The notes: generated by a model not told the origin, from the sequence alone. A DNA stretch of 64,000 bases from Roseimicrobium sp. ORNL1 (GCF_011044495.1 NZ_CP049143.1:1302001-1366000); one strand, 5' to 3'; positions 52,596 to 62,475 are shown, numbered from the stretch's first letter. A program made the numbers and translations.

Positions 52596-55500
52596 TCAGG
52601 CCATCACCGCCGTTTTCCGCCTGCGGCGCATCACCAGACCCATCACGCCTGCCAGCAGCAACAGCATGCGGCTGGGCTCGGGGACAATGGAAACGGTGCC
52701 GTCGTTGGCGAAGTTGGACACATCCCAGAAGAGTCCGTAGGGCGTGAGATTTGGCAGGTCCAGGTCTCCTTCGTTTCCTGCGGCATCGGCCCCCGTGCGA
52801 AAGTTGGTGCCCACGTTGAAGCTCGTCAGGTCGAGTGAGGTCGTCCAGTCGATGAGATGCCAGGTTTCGCCAAAGCTCGGGGTGTAAATGGGAAGGGCCA
52901 GGAAGTTGTCGCTGCCATCCGCGGTGTTGATGGTGCCATCCAGCACAAAGGTGGCTCCGGCGGTGAGTCCTGTGATCTGGTCATAGTTCACACCGGGCGT
53001 GGTGCCACCCCCCATGTGCAAGGTCAGCACGGCGGACGAGCCCACGATCACATTGCCCTCGAATTTCAGGATGCCGAACGTAGAGACATTTTCCATCCCG
53101 GTGATCTCAGAAAGGTCCCCGGGGGAAAGGTTCCCATTGATGTTGTGCGTGACCAGCGCGCCCTTCACCGTACCCGTGCCGCCGAGGGTGGCGCCGGAGT
53201 TCACGGTCGTGGCGCCCGTGCCCGTGGATCCTGTCCCCATATAGCCCACCTGCAGCGTGCCGGCGGATACAGTGGTGGTACCGGTGTAGGTGTTGTCACC
53301 TCTCAGCGCCAGGGTGCCGGTTCCCTGCTTCGTGATGGCCGCCGCATTGGAGATCACACCATTGATGAAGAGTTCATAGCCCTGAAGGGTCGTGTTCTCT
53401 ACGTTGATGATGCGGTTCACGGTGCCGAGGTCGACATCGCCATCCAAGGTGGTCGCACCGCTACCCGTGTTCACGTAGTGAATATTACCTCCGGTTGCGC
53501 CGGTGAGCTCCACGTCGAACGAGGCGGTGAGGTTGCTGCCCAGGATGAGCGCGTCACCCGCCACGGCGCCGGGCACCGTGCCGAGGGTGCTGCTGGTGGC
53601 CGCCAGGGTGACCGTCCCTACGTCCACCATGCTGCCGGAGCGGAAGGCGAGCTGGCTCACGGCGATGTTGCCCTTGGTGGTGTCTCCGTTGGTTTCATCC
53701 TGCATGTCCAGCGTACCACCGTTCACGTGGATGAAGGAGTTGGCGCGTGTCTCGAAGCCGGCGTCCACGGTACGCGTGATATTACCTCCCACGGTGACCA
53801 CGCCACCGGTGATGTTCAAGGTGCCAGCGCTGGTGGGCTGGTTTGGAGTAGCGGTGTTGTTCACATACGTCGCCATCGCAATGTCGTTGTTTACAACGAG
53901 AGAGCCGCCACCAAAGTTCAGCGTGCCTGCGGTGGCACTTGTCGCTGAGGTATTATTTCCGGTTACGTTGCCCAGGACCATATTGTTGGCCGTGATGTCG
54001 TTGCCGGTTCCTGTCACGGTGAAGATGCCCGTAGTGCCTCCTGCTGCGCCCCCGGTCTTCTGCCCGATCACGAGGTTGTTCAAACTGGCGTTGAGAGTGC
54101 CTCCCGTCATGTCAAAGGTGCTGGTCAAAGAGGCGGTACCGGTGTTTCCATAGACACCCACATTCATATCCAGGGTGTTCTCGGCAAAGCCCTTGAGATT
54201 CACAGTGCCACCGGCCCTCACGGTGGCGGTGGCCCGGCTCTTGTTTCCGCCCACGGTGAAGGTGCGGGTGGTGATGGTGTTGATGCCCTGGCCAAACTCA
54301 AGAATGTTGTTCACGTTGTTCCCGGCGTTGGCGGTGTCACCCACAATAAAACTGGTGCCTGCCACGATGTCGTTGTTCACGGCGAGGCGCAGGGTGCCGC
54401 GTCCGGAGAAGTTTGTGCTGGCGCGACCAATCCGGACCAAATCCACTCTCGCGGTGAAATTGTTCAGGGCCGTGAGATCCAGCGTGCCATCCGTGTTCAG
54501 CACGTCACTGCTGCTCACGCCGATATCCAAAGTATCATTGATGCCCTTGCCCACGGTGAGGCTGCCGCCGGCGGAGTTGTAGGTCATGGTGGCCGTGCCA
54601 TCCATGCCCACCTGGAGGCTGCGTCCGATGTTGGTGGTGGCGCCGGTCACGGTCACCGAGCCAGCATCCACGCGGAGGCTGCCGGTGAGGTTCACCGAAC
54701 TCAGCGTGGCAGTGAGCTTGCCAGCGTCTGTAGAGCCGGTGGCGACATTGCTCTTGAAGTGAAGCGAGCCCTCCCCCCCTCCCGTGCTGCTGATGGCTCC
54801 ATTGTACGTGAGCGTCCGGCCATTGCCCGCCGTGCCGGAGGACATGGAGATGATGTTCGCCCCAGGCCCCACGGCAATGCCGCGGTTGGCATTCAGCGTC
54901 ATGTTTGCGATAACTTCCAGTGTGGAGCCGCCGCTGAGGACGAGTGAATCCGCCACCGCTGCGCCCGGAGCCGTGCCGAGGTTCGCGTCACTGCTGATGC
55001 GCAGCGTGCCCCCATTGATGTAGGTCCTGCCGGTGTAGGTGTTGGTCACACCGGAGAGATCCAGCAAGCCTACCCCCGTCTTGACGAGGGTGACAACACC
55101 GGTGCCGTTGTCGGCGATGACCGCATTCACATCCACCGGATTGGCCACAGGTCCTACCGTGTGGAAGATGAGCTCTCCGGCGGTATTGGCTCCGTTCCCC
55201 GCAGTCAGGGTGCCGTTGTTGATCGTGGCATTGAAAGCGCCGGAGACAATGATGCCGCCGCTCTCCACACGGAGGGTGTTGCCACCCAGATCTAGTGTGG
55301 TGGCGCTGGCCTGCTGGATGTTCAGTGAATTGATTTCCGTGTTGCTCGCGAGTGCGGCTCCCGGTGTGGCGCTCACCTTCACATTCTGCGTCGGGTTCGA
55401 GCCCGACGTCAGCACGCTGTAGTCTCCTGCCACCAGCGCCGTCGCCGAGATGGTGCCAGAGGCCACGTATTTCACAAACTCCCTGCCGAGAGCCGAGTCG

Positions 55501-58442
55501 ATGGTTGCCCATCCACCGAGAATGCCGTCGTCATTGGGCACGGTGCCATTGATCACCAGACGGCTCTGAGTCGTGGTGCCGAGGTCAAAGATGGCGGTGC
55601 CGTTGGTTTGGCTGGAGATGTTGAGTGTGGCGCCCGAGCCCGCCGCTCGTGACAGTGAGGTGAGCGTGAGCACGGAGGTCTGGCCAGAAGCCGCCTTGTC
55701 CACGGTGATGGCATTGGCCCCGGAAGCGAGCGTTACGGCGCCTACGGTCTCGGCGTAGTTTGCGGCGGTGGCGTTGTTGTCGAAGTCCAGAGTCCCGCTG
55801 TTGAAGGTGATGCCCGTGGCGTCCCGGAGACGGTTTGTGTTGTTGGCCGAGCTCGTACTGGTGAGGCGGATGGTGCCGCCATTGATGGAATACCCTGTAA
55901 AGTCATTGAGCGTCCCGTTGGAACCGGTGAGCAGAAGGATTCCCTGTCTCACCTCGGCGGTACCTGTGGCAGATGCGTCCGCATCAATGGTGAGGGTGTT
56001 GGTCTGTCCCACTCCAGAGGACACGATGAGATTCAGGGCACCCGTGCCGCCATTGGCCAGGACGGTCTGCAGGCTTCGGTTCCCTGTCAGATAGGTGGTG
56101 AGAGTCGCCGCCCCGGCTGCCCCGTTTGAATAGGTGCCCGAGCCGCTGGTGCCCTGCAAATCGCGGATGGTTACGTTGTTCCCGTTCAGTTGCAGCGCGG
56201 CTCCAGTGCGGAGGATCACGGTCATGGGGTATTTGTCATTCAGCGCGGCAGCACTGGTCAGCACCACTGTCCCCTGATTCACGGTGAAGGTTCCGATCGC
56301 CGTGTTTACGCCGCCCACATTGATGATGCTGGTGGTGACATCGCTGGAGCGGGAAAGGGTGAGGCCCGCGGTGCCGGCGAGGGTTGCGTTCAGCTCCGCA
56401 GTCACAGCGCTCGTGTTCTGCGAAAGGGTGATGATGCCCTCCGTGCTGCCAAAATCGAGTGCGCCCGCGCCGGAAATGGTGCCGCCAGAGACTCCGTTGC
56501 CCACCAGCAGCACGGCGCCGCTGGCCACACGTACATAGTTGCCAGCGCCAATGGACACTGTCCCGCCCCCAGTGATGCGCAGGCTGTTGATGCTCTCATC
56601 CGCGGTGACAGTTTCTCCGGTGGTGGAGACATTCCGCAAGGGTTGGTTTGTTCCAGCAATCGTGGAGTCATACTCACCCGCCGTCAGCAGGCGCACGCCG
56701 GTCACGGAATCATAAGTGACAAATCCCGAGCCTGAACCGGTCGTGCTGCTGTCCCCGAGCATGTAGCGGATGATGCTCTTGGAAGTCGTGCCATCCCCGC
56801 CACCGGCGCCGGTGAGAAGGTTGTTCGGATTGGTGCTGACAACCAGGCGCGTGGAGCCGACTGCTGTCCCGCCAAGGTCTGCGCCACGCACGACCAGCAC
56901 GCCCGCATTGGTACGGACGAAGTTGGTGGCCGTAAGCTGGGTACTGTTGCCCGTACCTGCCACCAGCGTCAGGGTGTTCCTGCCAGCGCTCGCCGTGAGT
57001 GTGCCGATGACTTCCTCGTTCCCGCCGGAGGTCGCTGCCGGTCCGTTCATCGTGAGGCCGCCGCTCGTGGTGCCATTCAGGGTGACGTTTGCAGAGTCGG
57101 AGATGCGGTTGAGCGTGCCCGCCACCACATCGCCCACGGCTCCCCACACCATGGACTCGCCGCCACCGTTGTTGTCACCGATATTGATGACGGTAGACGC
57201 GATCGCACCGTTGGGGCCGTTGATGACGATGCCGCCGGTACCCACCGTCGTGGTGCCGGTGTAAGTGTTCGTCCCAGTCAGGGTCAGGACGCCTGTCCCG
57301 TTCTTCGTGATGTTGATCGTGCCCGCGCCATTCTCGATCACACCGGAGAAGGAGGTGGTTTCGTTGCCATTATTCACCGTGAGCGTGGCCGCGCCGGCGA
57401 CCCCGCGGGTTACGAGGCCGGCACCTGTGCCGGAAAGGCCGCCCATGGTGTCGCTGCCGGAGCGGAAATCGAAGGTGCCGCCCGCATTGATGGTCATGTC
57501 GCTCGTGGTATCGCCGAGGCTGGCGGTGAGTGTGCGCAGGGTCCCGCCGCTGTTGATGGTCATTCCGAACTCGGTGGTGCCGCTGTGATTCAACACGACC
57601 AGACCTGAATCGATGGTCAAAAGCCCGGTGATGCTGGGGTCAGCGGTGATGGTCAGGGTACCAGTGCCCACTTTGTTCCAGGTGCCCGCTCCCGAAAACG
57701 TTCCGGTGATATTGATATCACCTCCGCCTCCAATCGTGGTCGCGAACGCTGTAGAGACCGCACTCAGGGTGAGAGTGCCCGAGTCGGATATGATGCTGGC
57801 GGCACTGCCAAGGGTGACGGTGCCCGTGAAGGAGTTCGTGCCGCTGATGTTTCGCAGGCCGCCTGTGTTGCCGATGCCCGTGCCGTTGAGCGCGAGGGCC
57901 TCTCCGGTAATGGTGATGTTGTTTTGCAGTTCCAGTGCTGCTCCAGCCGTAACGGAGGTGCCTCCCGCGGAGGTGCCAAGCGCCGCATTGTTTTGAGCAT
58001 TCACCACACCAGCGGTGATGTTGAGCGCTCCTATGAAGGTGTTTGCTCCCGTGAGGACCAGTGTGCCGTTGCCGGACTTCGTCAGGGAGGTGCCCGCCCC
58101 TGCCAGCGTCGAGCCAATCGACGCGGTGAAGGTGGGTGCGACGTTGATGCTGGTGGCGGCCGCCAAGGTCAGGTCGCCACCGGTCAACTGGTAGGAATTC
58201 AGGAAGGAGAGGGAGGCCGCCAATTCTCCTGCGCTCAGGGTAATCGCAGCGCCCGTTCCCGGTATCAGCGAGGGAAACTGCACCGCGTCCGTCAGGGTGG
58301 GTTCGGAACCGTCCAGCCAGTTGCCGTTGTTGCTCCAAGTCGCGTCCGTGGCCCCGGTATAGACGTCCTGGGCCGGAAGGGCGCTGACACTCAGCAAAGC
58401 GCCGAGAATGGCCAGGGTGGCGCGGGTGGTGGTGGGGCGCAT
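52596..58442 (-). CDS. Giant autotransporter-type beta-strand-repeat protein with PEP-CTERM anchor
   Basis: About 1948 residues from ATG 58442, chosen because it gives the best signal peptide (MRPTTTRATLAILGALLSVS); starts up to 58487 are possible. Dozens of units of the type G-x-GTLTLTGTNTYTG-TTV and VLTLTGANTF..., the autotransporter-associated beta-strand repeat (PF12951-like), predict a very long beta-helix. There is no autotransporter barrel. Instead the C-terminus is VPEPSRMLLLLAGVMGLVMRRRRK, a PEP-CTERM signal: PEP motif, membrane helix, basic tail. It should be processed by the exosortase encoded at 25365. Role: extracellular matrix or adhesion, inferred. Confidence 0.9.
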   Translation of the reverse strand: MRPTTTRATLAILGALLSVSALPAQDVYTGATDATWSNNGNWLDGSEPTLTDAVQFPSLIPGTGAAITLSAGELAASLSFLNSYQLTGGDLTLAAATSINVAPTFTASIGSTLAGAGTSLTKSGNGTLVLTGANTFIGALNITAGVVNAQNNAALGTSAGGTSVTAGAALELQNNITITGEALALNGTGIGNTGGLRNISGTNSFTGTVTLGSAASIISDSGTLTLSAVSTAFATTIGGGGDINITGTFSGAGTWNKVGTGTLTITADPSITGLLTIDSGLVVLNHSGTTEFGMTINSGGTLRTLTASLGDTTSDMTINAGGTFDFRSGSDTMGGLSGTGAGLVTRGVAGAATLTVNNGNETTSFSGVIENGAGTINITKNGTGVLTLTGTNTYTGTTTVGTGGIVINGPNGAIASTVINIGDNNGGGESMVWGAVGDVVAGTLNRISDSANVTLNGTTSGGLTMNGPAATSGGNEEVIGTLTASAGRNTLTLVAGTGNSTQLTATNFVRTNAGVLVVRGADLGGTAVGSTRLVVSTNPNNLLTGAGGGDGTTSKSIIRYMLGDSSTTGSGSGFVTYDSVTGVRLLTAGEYDSTIAGTNQPLRNVSTTGETVTADESINSLRITGGGTVSIGAGNYVRVASGAVLLVGNGVSGGTISGAGALDFGSTEGIITLSQNTSAVTAELNATLAGTAGLTLSRSSDVTTSIINVGGVNTAIGTFTVNQGTVVLTSAAALNDKYPMTVILRTGAALQLNGNNVTIRDLQGTSGSGTYSNGAAGAATLTTYLTGNRSLQTVLANGGTGALNLIVSSGVGQTNTLTIDADASATGTAEVRQGILLLTGSNGTLNDFTGYSINGGTIRLTSTSSANNTNRLRDATGITFNSGTLDFDNNATAANYAETVGAVTLASGANAITVDKAASGQTSVLTLTSLSRAAGSGATLNISSQTNGTAIFDLGTTTQSRLVINGTVPNDDGILGGWATIDSALGREFVKYVASGTISATALVAGDYSVLTSGSNPTQNVKVSATPGAALASNTEINSLNIQQASATTLDLGGNTLRVESGGIIVSGAFNATINNGTLTAGNGANTAGELIFHTVGPVANPVDVNAVIADNGTGVVTLVKTGVGLLDLSGVTNTYTGRTYINGGTLRISSDANLGTAPGAAVADSLVLSGGSTLEVIANMTLNANRGIAVGPGANIISMSSGTAGNGRTLTYNGAISSTGGGEGSLHFKSNVATGSTDAGKLTATLSSVNLTGSLRVDAGSVTVTGATTNIGRSLQVGMDGTATMTYNSAGGSLTVGKGINDTLDIGVSSSDVLNTDGTLDLTALNNFTARVDLVRIGRASTNFSGRGTLRLAVNNDIVAGTSFIVGDTANAGNNVNNILEFGQGINTITTRTFTVGGNKSRATATVRAGGTVNLKGFAENTLDMNVGVYGNTGTASLTSTFDMTGGTLNASLNNLVIGQKTGGAAGGTTGIFTVTGTGNDITANNMVLGNVTGNNTSATSATAGTLNFGGGSLVVNNDIAMATYVNNTATPNQPTSAGTLNITGGVVTVGGNITRTVDAGFETRANSFIHVNGGTLDMQDETNGDTTKGNIAVSQLAFRSGSMVDVGTVTLAATSSTLGTVPGAVAGDALILGSNLTASFDVELTGATGGNIHYVNTGSGATTLDGDVDLGTVNRIINVENTTLQGYELFINGVISNAAAITKQGTGTLALRGDNTYTGTTTVSAGTLQVGYMGTGSTGTGATTVNSGATLGGTGTVKGALVTHNINGNLSPGDLSEITGMENVSTFGILKFEGNVIVGSSAVLTLHMGGGTTPGVNYDQITGLTAGATFVLDGTINTADGSDNFLALPIYTPSFGETWHLIDWTTSLDLTSFNVGTNFRTGADAAGNEGDLDLPNLTPYGLFWDVSNFANDGTVSIVPEPSRMLLLLAGVMGLVMRRRRKTAVMA

Positions 58443-58597
58443 GAGGAAGGGGGGCATGGCGAACATCTGGAAGGAGAAAAACAACACGCGATCCCACCAG
58501 ATTCTTAGCGGGACTTCAAGCTTTCACCCAAGGGTGCCTGTGGATTCGGCAATTTGCCCGCTAAGCAACCCGTCGAAGGGGGGAGAGTCAGCGACTC

Positions 58598-58697
58598 TCA
58601 ACACAGAGACACAAAGTCACGGGGGACATGGAGGATATTGGAGCTGCAAAGAGGCGGTCCCCTCCGTGTTTTTGCGTCTCTGTGACCTCTGTGTTGA
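58598..58697. repeat. TCAACACAGAG-ended palindromic repeat, intact copy
   Basis: 100 bp, ends TCAACACAGAG and its complement (11 bp perfect), interior rich in ACAC/GTGT units. Same family as the copy split by the IS at 49842/51177. Lies in the gap between the giant gene and serS; the rest of the 330-bp gap holds nothing I can support. Confidence 0.7.
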
Positions 58698-58772
58698 ATT
58701 CCACCGGCCGATTTTCCGGGACAGCAACGTCGCCTTGAAAATCTGGCGGGGCTCCCTACACTCCCGCCCCCT

Positions 58773-60044
58773 ATGCTCGACATCCGCCTCATTCGCGACA
58801 ACGCCACCCTCGTCAAGGAACGCCTCGCCACCCGCGACGCGTCCCTCTCCGCGCTGGTGGATGAGGTGCTCGCGATCGATGAACAGCGCCGCGCGGCGGA
58901 GACGGAGCGCCAGAAGCTTCAGAGCGACCGCAACCGCATCAGCAAGGAAATCGGCATCGCCAAGAAGAAGGGCGAGGACACCAGCGCCATCGAGACGGAG
59001 GTGCGTGGCATCGGCTCGCGCATCGACCAGATTGGCAAGGACGCGGACGAGCTTGATGTGCGTCAGCGCGACCTGCTGCTCTCGATTCCCAACCTTCCCC
59101 ATGACGCTTGTCCGGTGGGCACCAGCGCCGAGGACAATCCCGAAGTGCGTGTGTGGGGTGCCAAGCCTGCCTACGACTTCCAGCCGAAAGACCACGTCAC
59201 CCTCGGGGCGCAGCACGACATGCTCGACTTCGAAGCCGGGGCGAAAATCACCGGCAGCGCCTTCGTCGTGTATCGCGGTCCCGCCGCCCGGCTCGAGCGT
59301 GCGCTCATCAGCTTTCTGCTGGACCTTCACACCACCGAGCATGGATATCAGGAAGTATCGGTGCCTTTCCTGGTGAAGTCGGACGCCCTCGTGGGCACCA
59401 CGCAGCTTCCGAAGTTCGGCGACCAGGTGTACCACTGTGAGGTGGATGACCTCTACCTCATCCCCACGGCCGAAGTGCCCGTGACGAACCTGCATCGCGA
59501 AGAAATTCTCACGCTCGCCGGTCTGCCCATTCACTACGCCGCCTACACGCCCTGCTTCCGTCGCGAGGCAGGCAGCGCCGGTCTCGGCACTCGTGGTCTG
59601 ATACGCATGCACCAGTTTGACAAGGTCGAGCTCGTGAAGATCACCACGCCGGAGACCTCGATGGAGGAGCTGGAAAAGCTCACGGGCAACGCAGAGAAGG
59701 TCCTCCAGACCCTCGGCCTGCACTACCGCGTCATTGAGCTCTGCTCGGGTGATATCGGCTTCGGCTCGGCCAAGACCTACGACATCGAAGTCTGGGCGCC
59801 GGGGCAGGGGAGTTATCTTGAGGTTTCCAGCTGCAGCAATTTCGGCGACTATCAAGCCCGCCGCATGAACCTGCGGTACAAGGATGAAAACGGCAAAAAC
59901 CGCTTCTGCCACACGCTCAACGGCTCCGGCACCGCGCTCGCGCGGCTCTTCGTTGCGCTCGTCGAGACCTACCAGCAGGCAGACGGCAGCATCCTCATCC
60001 CCGAGCCGCTCCGCCGGTACTTCGGCAGCGAAAAAATCGGGTAA
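58773..60044 (+). CDS. serS: Seryl-tRNA synthetase
   Basis: 423 residues, normal length. N-terminal antiparallel coiled-coil arm (about 30-100) for tRNA-Ser, then class II motifs: motif 2 FRREAGSAGLGTRGLIRMHQF, LIPTAEVPVT, and motif 3 in LNGSGTALARLFVALVET. Charges Ser onto tRNA-Ser, including the tRNA encoded at 29579. Confidence 0.97.
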   Translation: MLDIRLIRDNATLVKERLATRDASLSALVDEVLAIDEQRRAAETERQKLQSDRNRISKEIGIAKKKGEDTSAIETEVRGIGSRIDQIGKDADELDVRQRDLLLSIPNLPHDACPVGTSAEDNPEVRVWGAKPAYDFQPKDHVTLGAQHDMLDFEAGAKITGSAFVVYRGPAARLERALISFLLDLHTTEHGYQEVSVPFLVKSDALVGTTQLPKFGDQVYHCEVDDLYLIPTAEVPVTNLHREEILTLAGLPIHYAAYTPCFRREAGSAGLGTRGLIRMHQFDKVELVKITTPETSMEELEKLTGNAEKVLQTLGLHYRVIELCSGDIGFGSAKTYDIEVWAPGQGSYLEVSSCSNFGDYQARRMNLRYKDENGKNRFCHTLNGSGTALARLFVALVETYQQADGSILIPEPLRRYFGSEKIG

Positions 60045-60089
60045 GAAGAAGGGGCAAGGGAAGAAGGCTGGCGCTGCCACATCAAGGAG

Positions 60090-60109
60090 CGGGGGCATTC
60101 CTGCCCCCG
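60090..60109. other. GC-rich hairpin between serS and tilS
   Basis: Perfect 8-bp stem CGGGGGCA / TGCCCCCG with a TTCC loop, directly before the presumed tilS start. It may attenuate serS readthrough or mask tilS translation; there is no T-run. Confidence 0.45.
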
Positions 60110-60111
60110 TT

Positions 60112-61200
60112 GTGCCGTCTCCTCCCCGAGACACCGCCCCCACCAAAGCGCGCTCACCCAAAAGAGCGCGGACTTCCAAGTCCGCCGATCCTGACGTTGC
60201 TCTCGCCCTTCGTTTCGAAGAGAGAGCCGCGGCTGCTCTCAGCGAACTGCAGCGAGCCCATCCTGAGCTCACCCCTGGTAGCCCCGCCCTCGTCGCCGTC
60301 TCAGGCGGCCGTGATTCTGTGGCGTTGTTGCATTGCCTCGCAGCATCATCCGGCTGGCAGCATCTCATCGTCTGCCACTTCGACCACCAGCTTCGCGGCA
60401 AGGAGTCGGATGGCGACTCGGCATTCGTGAAGCGACTCGCGAAGAAGCTGGGGCTCGCATGCGAGGTGCGTCGGGAGGACATTGCGGCACGCTCCAAGGA
60501 TAAGAAGCAAAGTCTCGAGACCGCCGCACGCAGCGCGCGTGATGCCTTCTTCCACGATCTCTCTGAGAAGCACCACACGCCCTTCGTCTTCCTCGCGCAT
60601 CACGCCGAGGACAACGCGGAGACCATTCTCGGAAATCTCTGCCGGGGCTCCGGCTTGCATGGCATCACCGGCATGCCGCTCTCTGCCACCACGCGAAAAG
60701 GGCTCACCAAGCTTCGACCTCTGCTGGAGGTGAGACGCAGCGAACTCGATGCCTATCTCAAAGCGCGCGGGCTCACCTGGCGCGAGGACTCCAGCAACAC
60801 CTCACGCGCGCATCGCCGCAACCGCCTGCGGCACGACGTGCTGCCGATGCTCTCCGATGCCAATGGTCGCGACGTCGTGGAACTCATCCTGCGCACCGCA
60901 CGCCTCGCCTCTCGTGACGATGCCTGCCTCCAGCAAGCAGCCACCCAGCTCGTGGAGCAGGAGCGCTTGTGGGCACCCGATGGCAGTCTGCTCATCACTA
61001 CCGAGTTCAAGAAAGCTCATCCCGCCGTGCAGTCCCGTGTGTTGAAACATTGGCTGAGCGATCTGCGCGGCGTGTCGCTGGTCGGTGCAAACGAGGTTGA
61101 GGGAGCTCTGGCCATGCTCCAGCCGGATGGTCCCGCGAAGACCAATCTGCATGGCGGCTTTCATCTGCGCAGGAAGGCAAAGCGGCTCTGGGTGGAGTGA
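60112..61200 (+). CDS. tilS: tRNA(Ile)-lysidine synthetase
   Basis: About 362 residues from GTG 60112; no ATG lies between serS and the conserved part, so this start is likely but unproven (the reading frame is open further into serS). PP-loop VSGGRDSVALLH, FDHQLRGKESDGDSAFV and HAEDNAETILGNLCRGSGLHG are the TilS signatures. It converts C34 of tRNA-Ile(CAU) to lysidine. Confidence 0.9.
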   Translation: MPSPPRDTAPTKARSPKRARTSKSADPDVALALRFEERAAAALSELQRAHPELTPGSPALVAVSGGRDSVALLHCLAASSGWQHLIVCHFDHQLRGKESDGDSAFVKRLAKKLGLACEVRREDIAARSKDKKQSLETAARSARDAFFHDLSEKHHTPFVFLAHHAEDNAETILGNLCRGSGLHGITGMPLSATTRKGLTKLRPLLEVRRSELDAYLKARGLTWREDSSNTSRAHRRNRLRHDVLPMLSDANGRDVVELILRTARLASRDDACLQQAATQLVEQERLWAPDGSLLITTEFKKAHPAVQSRVLKHWLSDLRGVSLVGANEVEGALAMLQPDGPAKTNLHGGFHLRRKAKRLWVE

Positions 61201-61286
61201 GGATGAAATGAATGGAATGAACGCGCGTTCAGTGTTTCGGCCATTGCAGGAGCACGGAAAAACTGTTAGGCACATGGCCATCCACC

Positions 61287-62117
61287 ATGGAAGCCACCCG
61301 CCACTTCCTCACCCGCGTCACCTCACTGGGTCTGCTGTCTTTGTTGCTGATGCTCGCAGGCACATCTTGCTCCTCAAAGCCGGTCTGGAAACCGATGCAG
61401 CGTCCTGACCATGCCGAGCGGCTGACGCGGGGCTGCATCTTCTACATGGACGGCGCAGGTGGAGGCACGGACAAGTCGAACTACGCCGCCGGAGTTGTCT
61501 CAGGAATGCTGGATGCCGGCTATCCCGGCGCGGGCGAGCTGGTGGCGTGGGAGACTGGCAAGGGGCTCATGGCCGATCAAAAAGCCAGCGTGAAGTACAA
61601 GCGGGCCAGGGCGAAGGAAGCGGCCGAGAAAATCCGGGACTATCGGGACGACCATCCTGAGGCGCCGGTTGGTATTTTGGGCTTCTCGGCAGGCACGGCG
61701 GAGGCGGTCTTCGCGCTGGAGTCCCTTTCTGAGGATGAAGAGGTGCACCATGTGGTCCTTCTCGGAGCCTCCATCAGCCGCGACTATGACCTGACCAAGG
61801 CCCTGAAGCGCGTGAAGCACAAGATGCACGTCATCACCTCACCGCATGACCACATGCTGGGCACGCTCATGCCACTCTCCGGCACCGCCGACCGCAAATA
61901 CCATGACCGCGGCGCTGGCATCAAGGGATTCATCCTTCCTCGCGACGCCACAGAGGAGACCCGCCAGCTTTACGAGGAGAAGATTGTGACCATTCCCTAC
62001 ACCAAGGATTTCCGGAAGGACGGCGACAAGGGCCACCACTTCGACAACGTGAAAGAGGACTTCATCCGCGACCACGTGGCCCCGCTGCTCATGGGGGAAA
62101 CGGTGGCGCAACAGTAA
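61287..62117 (+). CDS. Lipoprotein of alpha/beta-hydrolase fold
   Basis: 276 residues. Lipobox LAGTSC (Cys near residue 28) after a basic hydrophobic leader. Core: CIFYMDGAGGGTDKSNYAAG, VGILGFSAGTAEAVFAL (GxSxG elbow) and HVITSPHDHMLGTL. Probably envelope-anchored hydrolase; substrate unknown. Confidence 0.75.
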   Translation: MEATRHFLTRVTSLGLLSLLLMLAGTSCSSKPVWKPMQRPDHAERLTRGCIFYMDGAGGGTDKSNYAAGVVSGMLDAGYPGAGELVAWETGKGLMADQKASVKYKRARAKEAAEKIRDYRDDHPEAPVGILGFSAGTAEAVFALESLSEDEEVHHVVLLGASISRDYDLTKALKRVKHKMHVITSPHDHMLGTLMPLSGTADRKYHDRGAGIKGFILPRDATEETRQLYEEKIVTIPYTKDFRKDGDKGHHFDNVKEDFIRDHVAPLLMGETVAQQ

Positions 62118-62177
62118 CCCGCTAGTCCAAAATCTGCGCGGCAGACTTTTGCTCGACGAAGATAAACGCCCACGCGG

Positions 62178-62273
62178 CCCTGGGAGCGCTGGCTTCCGGC
62201 CGGCGTTTTCGAAGCTGTTCCCTGCGAGAGCTTGCAGCACCAAGACGCCGGCCGGAGGCCAGCGCTCCCAGGG
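62178..62273. repeat. 96-bp palindromic repeat, copy 2
   Basis: Ends CCCTGGGAGCGCTGGC and its complement, arms about 28 bp with one mismatch. Second member of the family at 48587. Lies between the lipoprotein hydrolase and the small minus-strand gene. Confidence 0.78.
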
Positions 62274-62295
62274 CTCTCGTGGACTGGTACGCGCC

Positions 62296-62475
62296 CTACG
62301 ACAGCAGCTCCTTGAGCTTCGCCTCCACCGCCGTGAAGGCCTTGTCCACATGCTTTGCCAGGTCCCGCACCGTGGTCTTTGCAATGCTGTCCACGTGCTT
62401 GTTGGTCCCTTCAGGCGTGTGGGCGATGAACTTCGCCGCGGCGACCAGGATGGCGACTGTGAGCAGGAACTTCAT
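62296..62475 (-). CDS. 59-residue secreted or membrane small protein
   Basis: Starts MKFLLTVAILVAAAKFIA (signal peptide or anchor), continues with a charged helix (HVDSIAKTTVRDLAKHVDKA, then FTAVEAKLKEL). Codons are intact and the hydrophobic/charged pattern is ordered, so coding is likely. No family recognised. It lies right after a palindromic repeat and is divergent from sucA. Confidence 0.6.
   Translation of the reverse strand: MKFLLTVAILVAAAKFIAHTPEGTNKHVDSIAKTTVRDLAKHVDKAFTAVEAKLKELLS

Noticed and set aside
52857-53948. Several long plus-strand frames opposite the giant repeat gene
   Set aside because: They follow from GC-rich, stop-poor Gly/Thr/Asn repeat coding on the other strand; no family features.
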